A stretch of DNA of 64,000 nucleotides from Schizochytrium sp. TIO01 (Eukaryota > Sar > Bigyra > Thraustochytrida > Thraustochytriidae): positions 449,001 through 513,000 of the forward strand of contig SMSO01000033.1 in the NCBI GenBank assembly GCA_004764695.1. The letters are read 5' to 3'. Below the pieces are notes generated by a model. That model was given only the letters and a program-made list of their open reading frames with translations. It did not search any database and was not told where the DNA came from. This document shows positions 57,768 through 64,000 of this stretch, in pieces. Numbering within the stretch: position 1 is the stretch's first letter; each line of letters opens with the position of its first letter. Position numbers and translations under genes: made by a program.

Positions 57768-59192
57768 CTCCCCTGCTGCTCCAGCGCAGCTGCAGAGAGA
57801 TTTAATTTTGTCTGTTAAGCAAGCCCCTTCCTTACCCCAAGCAAAGATTGAACGAACAATAGCTATTTATTTTCTTTAAGCAATATATATTCTTTAGCAC
57901 GGGAAATGTAGGTGGACTTTCGTCTCTACTTTAATTGGAAGGAGATAACCTCCTCACAGAGATAGTGCTCAAGAAGTGCAAAAGCTCGTCTTGATGTGAT
58001 GTTGATAAATATAAAATACACGACAGTGAAACGTTGTACCTGGATAGATATTGAAATAATTAGAATGAAGCTTCCTAGACTTTTCTTTGCTACAATTGCC
58101 ACGTACGTTTTATTATTTTTGTTTCCCGATTATATTGATTGATGAGCACAGTTTCGTTTGACTGCGCAGCTTTATAACATGCATTGACTAAATTATGTAT
58201 TGCATGAAGGTATTTCATTTTAGAGTTTTGGGAAATTCAGCCTTAATCAGGAACCTTATTCTATAGGATTAAAATAGCTAATGAACTCAAAAGGCTACCT
58301 TTGACTTGAATTATTTGGTGTAAATTCCTTCAGATAGGAGGGATGCATACACAGATGCTGGATTGTGGAAATGGCCTCCAGAGTGTTGAGGAAAATATGA
58401 AGAGTGCAAAAAATGACCATCTTCAGTCATTGATTTTTATCAGCAGATAAACGGAAGGCAAACGAAAACCTTCGTCTCATCTCATGCAGAATTCATCACG
58501 CTGAACGATGCTTGTAGCATACGGCTACGTTCAGTCACTCCAACAGTAGTCGATTACAATCATTGGTGAGATATTTGCAGTATAGTAATATTGCAAACAA
58601 GGGGAAACATTAGAAACATAAATTCGAACCTCTTCCTTCGATACTTGTAGATCTGTATACAAGGTTTATCATGGCTTCTCTCGCCGTAATAAATGTAATA
58701 AGCGAGGTTTTGAGTGGACCTCAGAAAATGAGATATGATTAGCCCTACGGTCTTCAAAAAATTGAATTTGATTCTCTTCTTAGCAGAGTTTTATCTTCAC
58801 AGACCCCAAACCCAACGATTTTTTCTTGCGCCAAAGTTAAATGCTTTAGCCGTATCGAGGTCCTTATCAAGTCTTCATCCTTCATCAGTGACTATCTTCA
58901 TCATCTCAAGTAGATAGGTAGGTACGTGCCTAGGAATTGTCCTATTAATAAACGGTAGTATCGCGGCTGGAAAAAAAAACAAAAAAAAACTCCCTTATTA
59001 AGCAAAGTAATAAATCTGAGTTGCGATCGTCGTATACTCTATAGTAATTCCAATCCTCCATTGTGTACTGAGTCGATTAAATGAGTTATAGAAACGAATG
59101 ACTGGAATCAGTTTGAATCAATCAGTCAACTCGATTCAAAATCGTCAATTCTCAGTTCGCTATTGCTCGACACAACGCGTGAGAAGACCGCC
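57768..59192. other. Divergent intergenic region
   Basis: About 1.4 kb between divergent genes. Mostly AT-rich single-copy DNA with a GATAGGTAGGTACG motif at 58913 and poly-A tracts near 58970. No gene. Confidence 0.5.
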
Positions 59193-62100
59193 ATGGGCGG
59201 CACTTCGCGCGGCGCTAGTGTTGGTGCAGGCGGTAGCTTGCGTCTAGGCGGTGGCTTGCCACGCGTGGCAGCTGCTGCAGTGGATTTTGTGGCGTTGCAG
59301 GGCGAACAAGGTTGCTCACTGGAGGCTGTTTGGACCTTTCTATCCTCGAAAGATGAGTTCGCCGCTTGGATTTCCAACCGGAAGGATGCGGTGTGGCAAT
59401 GTTTGTGCCGTGTGAACTCCACAACCCTCCAAATCGTACCCAGCTCCGCTTCTGCCAATAAATCTGCGCCCGAAAATGGCAAAACTGTCAAACTCATAGC
59501 TGGAGATCGAGCTCGACTTCAGGCGCTTCGAATCCCATTTCCAGACGTTGTGGGTACTGAAGAAGCTCTTAAAACGCTAGAGACGATTGCGTCGAGTCTA
59601 GGTAAAGGCTTTCATACTACAGAATTAAGCGAGAAACTGTCAGGCCCTCAAAAGGGCTCTGGAAGCAAAGGTGGGCGACGAATTCATTACCTCTTTGACT
59701 CGCTTGAAGAACTGCAGCTCGTGGAAAAGAATGGTGAGCGGAAGGCTAGCGGCTCGAGAAATCGAATGCGACACGCAAGATTTTCAACAAAGGAACAGAT
59801 ATCGGAGTCCGGCGCCGAAGAGGCGACTTCGGAAGTCTTCGTAAGACTGAGACGATTTGGCCTGAGGATTATTAAATTCATGGCAGCAATTCGCAATGAA
59901 CTTGGCGTCTCGCAACTTGCGTATGGCGACGTTATCTTTTTACTCGGGATAAAATCCCGGGCACTGTTTGGGTTTCTGGAGCAGGAGTGGAAGGCAGGGA
60001 GGTCGTGCCTGGAGGCTTCTCATGCTACTATCCGTTTGGTGAGTGCCAAAGATCGAACTTCCGATGAAAGCTTTTTCACACGAGTTGCACGACGGGCATC
60101 TAGGGGAAAGCTATGCGTTGATGAACGCCGAGTTGTCATTTTGCACAGCGCGCCACTTGCTAATACAAAAGGCGAGGGATCCAAACCGACACCAACTGTA
60201 AATGATCCAGATTCGAATGACTCTGACCCGCAGGATGACGATGAGGCTATTGCCGTTGCTAGGCGGATTCTTGGCATGCATGTTCCAGGTGCATTGCACG
60301 GTGTGTCACATACACAACAGCTTTATGAAGCAGTACTTGCCGCTGGTGAGTCTGGAATGTCTCTTATCGAAATGGCTAATTTGATGGCCGTTGAACAGAA
60401 ACCATTGTCACGATCATTCCACAAGCTAATGGAGGGAGGTCCCAAAGTCGCATCTAAAGCCCAGAGCCTACCTGTTCAGCTCTCTCAAACGCGTGCTGTT
60501 GGCAAGTATAATGCTGTCGGTATGGCTACCGCCCGTCAAGATGCAATTGATGCCTATCAAGCATCATGCCTTGCTGAGGAGCGTGCAGAGCGTATTCATA
60601 GACTCAAGGTGAAAAAACTCTTGCCAAGTGATGATGCGGAACTTGGGCCTGTGCAGCGTCACGACCGTGTCCAGCTCCGCTTAAACACCATTCTTCAAGA
60701 GATTAAAGAAACTGGTGTTGCCTCAATCCGTAGATTGGTCCGCGCTATTCGCGATCGCGAAGTTGGTATGTTTGAAGGCACTTGCGATGCCGAGTCTGTT
60801 CGCCGTCTTGTTGAGCGTTGTCAGGGTGAAGAGCGTCCACCAGGTATGCCTAAACTCCGCCTTGTTGAGTGGTGCCCAGGCCTTACAATAAGGGAAGATG
60901 GCGAAATCCAAGTGTTGAGCGACTCCGCTGCGGAAGAAGAGACCACAGAAATGGCAAAACAGCATTCAGGTGTAGAAGCAGGGCGAACAGATATGGATGT
61001 GGACCAAGAGAATGGCGTTGAAAGAAACCCTGCAAATGCGGCAGAAGACAAAGCCTCGGCCACTCAAGAAGAGGCACCACTGCCTCCTGCCGCAGATCCG
61101 ATGTTTGTCGATGATAGCGGCCCACCCATGCCTCCACCCATGGACGAGAGCAGTCAAGATGCCGAACCTCCCCATCCCCCTACGGTCTCTGAAACAACAA
61201 TAGATGAAGAGAACATTTCCCCGGATGAGAATGTTAATAAAGGAAGAGGGAAAAGGAAGAGTAAGCGGGACGATACAAACGTTGCAGATCCATCCAAGTC
61301 AGGAGGCGCAGGTTCGAATGAAATGGAAATTGCAAGGAGTAGCGCAATCGGTGTTCAACTGGTATGCAATCTAGACCAACGACCTACCCCACTAGCTCTC
61401 GAAAGGGCGGCACGTGAAAAGCTGAAATACATTGTTGCGCGCCCTCAGACATCAAGTATCGCTCAGATTGTGCGTATTCCTAACGAAGATTACATGAAAC
61501 TGTTTTTGTCCAAAATGGAACCAGGACAAACCGCTCTTGATGTTTTTCGGAAGATGGACCTTGAAGCTGCACAGAACTTTGTAGAAGCTGATTTGCCGCG
61601 AAAGAAAGCTGTTCGCCGTAAGGCAATGAAGATGAAAGCTATTACTTTCCCGGTTGGACCTGGTTACGCTGCAGACATGCTTCAGCAACTTCTTTCAACC
61701 TTACGTAAACAACATGGCTCTGCACCGCGAGTACTTGATTACTATTTTGATGTGCGCCTCATGGTCCGCTCACGCCTGCTACATGGATATTTTCTGGAGT
61801 ATTGCAAAGAGGCCCACCCAATAGAATGGGCAGCAGACAAAGATATATCCTTCGATATGGACGAAGCATTACGAGAGATGCCTGTGCTTCTGTACCTTCG
61901 TTTAGTAAAACGACCTATATCATTTGATGGCACGGGGCCCAGCTGGAATGAGAATACATGCGAGCGCGCTCTAGAGGCTGCATTAAACGAATGTAAAGTG
62001 CGTGAAGTACAAAGTGACGAGTTTTTCGTGCACGAAGCCCCATTTGCCTCCTTGCAAGCACTAAGTACTGTCGGGATTTTATCCAAGACTGACCGCGCAA

Positions 62101-63941
62101 CACTGACAAACTCTCGATGGGTTCTCTATGCAAAAGCTAATTTTAGCTTTTACAATGACAATGCGTCACCAAAGCCAGCGCGGAATAGCGAGGATGTTGA
62201 TCGGTTTTGGTCTGCTCTCTATGACGAAGCATCGAATCGCCAATCACACCTTAATGAGCCTGGTGAGCTCTGGCAATCTAGCAGCTGGGCTATTTTCCCT
62301 GTCAAGTCAAAGTCTGCAAAGTCTAAACTTCGCGTTGCCTTACTCGGTGTTGACGGAAAAGGTAAAAAGAAACTTAAACGCAAGCGCCAACGCAAATCAT
62401 CGCGTAAGGGAGAAGGTCATGGCGCAGTGCGTGGCCCAGGTGACCCCCAGCTCTGGAGACCGCAAAAGCGTAAGCATACGCCTCTTACTAATGAACGGGT
62501 GGAACCATGGGCGGCTAATGTTACAAAGATAGGATTTGATACCTATTTACGAACTTTAGATATGGACTCTGTTAAAGAGACACTGGTCAAGGATGAAATT
62601 GATGTCGAGGATTCAGAAGTCGCTCGAAAGAAGTTACGTTCTGCCTTGGAGTTTACCTCGAGGCCTGTGGACTACTATAAGGCAGTGGACGAATGTCGTA
62701 CTTCTCGTGACGCACACCCACGTGTGTGGGCTTTGCGTAAGCTCGTGGTCTACCACTTGTTGCAGTTAGCAAGACAAGATCATTTTCGCTCGTCTGCTCG
62801 GAAATTCGAACATTTGACACGAAATCTGAAGCGCTTCCCTTATGCTTTAATTGCCGATGTACTTGATGAGCTTGTTGTTTGCGGATTTCTTCGTGATTAT
62901 CCCCTTGATCCTGATCCCCGCTGGACACGCTACTTCGTCCAGAACATTAATCGAGAGGCATTTAAAAAACACATGAAGAAGGTTTGCACGGAAATGCAAC
63001 GCCCTCGGCGAATTCTCCCTGCTGCTTTCTCTTTTACACGGCCTTCGAAAGGAAATGTGAGCGAGATGAAGGAGTTGCGTGAAGACATAACAGGTTGCGA
63101 CCTTATGAGAATTTTGCCAATGTTTGCACTCGGCGAAGCCAGCCTTTCTCTGCAATATCAAACTTTCCGCGACCCAGAGAACCAGGGGCCACCTTTGATG
63201 GAATCTGAGCGCAGTCGTCGCGCTCCTCGTGTCCCTGTTTCTGAATTAAAAAATACAGAAGACACATTTAAGGTCATTCTGAAGACTGAACCTGGTGAAC
63301 TCCCCACTCACAATGCCACCCTCCCGTTCGCAGCAAACAAAATATCGGATCCGTCTACAGAACCTATGGAAGTTGATAATGACGCAGGCGTTGTTGAACT
63401 TCTCACAGAGGATGAGTTTGAAGATCGCCTGCGCACAGCTGGCGAGGATGGTCTGTCCGAGGCCCATGTTTTGAAGCTTGCATCGGACGCAACCATTTCT
63501 GACCTGTTGAAGAATAATCAAATCATCAAAGCGTCCGCATTCCATAGTTATCGCTATATACATGCGGACCATGCTTGGCCATGGCTTCTTCCTTCGCTGA
63601 TTTCAAACCCTGAAGATTTACCCTCTGAAAACCTGGTTATTTTGCAGCCATGGCTACAAATGGATGGCCAGGTCGACACACATTTTAAACGTTCTCTGAC
63701 CCGTGCGCTTGTACTTTTTGTGCTTGATTTTCCGGGTACAACACGCAAGGCCATCTTCAAGTCCTTCTATCCTATCCTCGACCTCATGCACATCGATGAG
63801 CTCCTTGCTCCTCTGACGCAAGGGCCTGATGCGCTGATTGAGATTCATGTTGCCGAGGGAGGTGTGGAGCTGCTATCGCCTTCTTTGCGTGCCCTGGATA
63901 GGAGGTTTCTACTACCAGCTGAGAATAGTGACGCATCATGA
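59193..63941 (+). CDS. TFIIIC largest subunit-like (B-block binding, GTF3C1/Tfc3 family)
   Basis: Start at 59193 (MGGTSRGASVG, in a strong GCCATGG context) gives 1,582 residues; the frame also opens 10 codons earlier. The N-terminal FVALQGEQGCSLEAVWTFL and later GMSLIEMANLMAVEQKPLSR with SFHKLMEGG fit the winged-helix B-block binding repeats of the TFIIIC largest subunit. Other winged-helix-like units follow (GVASIRRLVRAIRD, EVQSDEFFVHEAPF). A long acidic, Pro-rich linker sits at about 60,890-61,320 (DPMFVDDSGPPMPPPMDESS) and a Lys/Arg-rich linker at about 62,350-62,410. TFIIIC binds internal A and B blocks of tRNA genes and recruits TFIIIB and Pol III. Family assignment rests on the B-block pattern and size (human GTF3C1 is about 2,100 residues). 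Confidence 0.7.
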   Translation: MGGTSRGASVGAGGSLRLGGGLPRVAAAAVDFVALQGEQGCSLEAVWTFLSSKDEFAAWISNRKDAVWQCLCRVNSTTLQIVPSSASANKSAPENGKTVKLIAGDRARLQALRIPFPDVVGTEEALKTLETIASSLGKGFHTTELSEKLSGPQKGSGSKGGRRIHYLFDSLEELQLVEKNGERKASGSRNRMRHARFSTKEQISESGAEEATSEVFVRLRRFGLRIIKFMAAIRNELGVSQLAYGDVIFLLGIKSRALFGFLEQEWKAGRSCLEASHATIRLVSAKDRTSDESFFTRVARRASRGKLCVDERRVVILHSAPLANTKGEGSKPTPTVNDPDSNDSDPQDDDEAIAVARRILGMHVPGALHGVSHTQQLYEAVLAAGESGMSLIEMANLMAVEQKPLSRSFHKLMEGGPKVASKAQSLPVQLSQTRAVGKYNAVGMATARQDAIDAYQASCLAEERAERIHRLKVKKLLPSDDAELGPVQRHDRVQLRLNTILQEIKETGVASIRRLVRAIRDREVGMFEGTCDAESVRRLVERCQGEERPPGMPKLRLVEWCPGLTIREDGEIQVLSDSAAEEETTEMAKQHSGVEAGRTDMDVDQENGVERNPANAAEDKASATQEEAPLPPAADPMFVDDSGPPMPPPMDESSQDAEPPHPPTVSETTIDEENISPDENVNKGRGKRKSKRDDTNVADPSKSGGAGSNEMEIARSSAIGVQLVCNLDQRPTPLALERAAREKLKYIVARPQTSSIAQIVRIPNEDYMKLFLSKMEPGQTALDVFRKMDLEAAQNFVEADLPRKKAVRRKAMKMKAITFPVGPGYAADMLQQLLSTLRKQHGSAPRVLDYYFDVRLMVRSRLLHGYFLEYCKEAHPIEWAADKDISFDMDEALREMPVLLYLRLVKRPISFDGTGPSWNENTCERALEAALNECKVREVQSDEFFVHEAPFASLQALSTVGILSKTDRATLTNSRWVLYAKANFSFYNDNASPKPARNSEDVDRFWSALYDEASNRQSHLNEPGELWQSSSWAIFPVKSKSAKSKLRVALLGVDGKGKKKLKRKRQRKSSRKGEGHGAVRGPGDPQLWRPQKRKHTPLTNERVEPWAANVTKIGFDTYLRTLDMDSVKETLVKDEIDVEDSEVARKKLRSALEFTSRPVDYYKAVDECRTSRDAHPRVWALRKLVVYHLLQLARQDHFRSSARKFEHLTRNLKRFPYALIADVLDELVVCGFLRDYPLDPDPRWTRYFVQNINREAFKKHMKKVCTEMQRPRRILPAAFSFTRPSKGNVSEMKELREDITGCDLMRILPMFALGEASLSLQYQTFRDPENQGPPLMESERSRRAPRVPVSELKNTEDTFKVILKTEPGELPTHNATLPFAANKISDPSTEPMEVDNDAGVVELLTEDEFEDRLRTAGEDGLSEAHVLKLASDATISDLLKNNQIIKASAFHSYRYIHADHAWPWLLPSLISNPEDLPSENLVILQPWLQMDGQVDTHFKRSLTRALVLFVLDFPGTTRKAIFKSFYPILDLMHIDELLAPLTQGPDALIEIHVAEGGVELLSPSLRALDRRFLLPAENSDAS

Positions 63942-64000
63942 CAAGCTTCCTCTACAAGTGCTACTAAACAAGACTCTACCGTAGACAAATCCAACGCAGA

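Overview
This window is eukaryotic nuclear DNA from a gene-dense, intron-poor protist. It carries about 21 protein genes on both strands. Most are single uninterrupted reading frames of 200 to 2,150 codons. Only two introns can be placed with confidence, both GTAAGT...CAG: 42463-42572 and 15195-15391. The gene set is typically eukaryotic: HIR histone-chaperone subunit, TFIIIC B-block subunit, FAM32A, WDR76/Cmr1, MICU calcium-uptake regulator, Sec7 ARF-GEF, sphingomyelin-synthase-like enzyme and Atg22-like transporters. A clear nephrocystin-4 (ciliary transition zone) and a kinesin-related protein point to a flagellated cell. A thraustochytrid or other stramenopile would fit, but that is inference; no rRNA or other taxonomic marker is present.

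Layout. 1-4.7 kb: 5'-truncated HIR3/CABIN1-like gene. 5-9.5 kb: ankyrin protein, coiled-coil protein and a two-module PqiA-like membrane protein. 10.3-11.2 kb: decayed copy 1 of a dispersed repeat. 12-20.5 kb: BMT5-like methyltransferase, FAM32A, a possible RNase P/MRP-like RNA, an mL59-like mitoribosomal gene, a C2H2/TPR protein and a multipass membrane protein. 21.6-22.5 kb: repeat copy 2. 22.5-24.3 kb: frameshifted Atg22-like transporter. 24.3-29 kb: gene-poor DNA with microsatellites. 29-49.7 kb: intact Atg22-like paralogue, WDR76-like, MICU-like, NPHP4 with EF-hands, RanBP2-type zinc-finger protein, degenerate kinesin-like protein and Sec7/PH protein. 49.7-54.7 kb: second gene-poor, microsatellite-rich interval. 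54.7-64 kb: MDR oxidoreductase, SMS-like membrane enzyme and TFIIIC subunit 1.

The most notable signal is the dispersed ~0.9 kb repeat at 10.3-11.2 and 21.6-22.5 kb. Read on the minus strand it encodes a broken TnpB/Fanzor-like RuvC nuclease: the motifs appear in the correct order (RuvC-II-like ENFSVILLPEFET, a helical KTA.MMC/GFRQ segment, a CREDCTSKLC zinc-ribbon half and a DIHAARGILVRY RuvC-III-like end), interrupted by frameshifts and stops. These look like fossils of an RNA-guided-nuclease transposon.

Other unusual architectures are an NPHP4 with a large EF-hand insertion, a kinesin-type motor with an eroded P-loop joined to a beta-rich N-terminus, and a HIR3-like protein with a Tudor/agenet-like segment. 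The genes form no operon-like unit; they are independent housekeeping and cytoskeletal genes in convergent, divergent and tandem arrangements.
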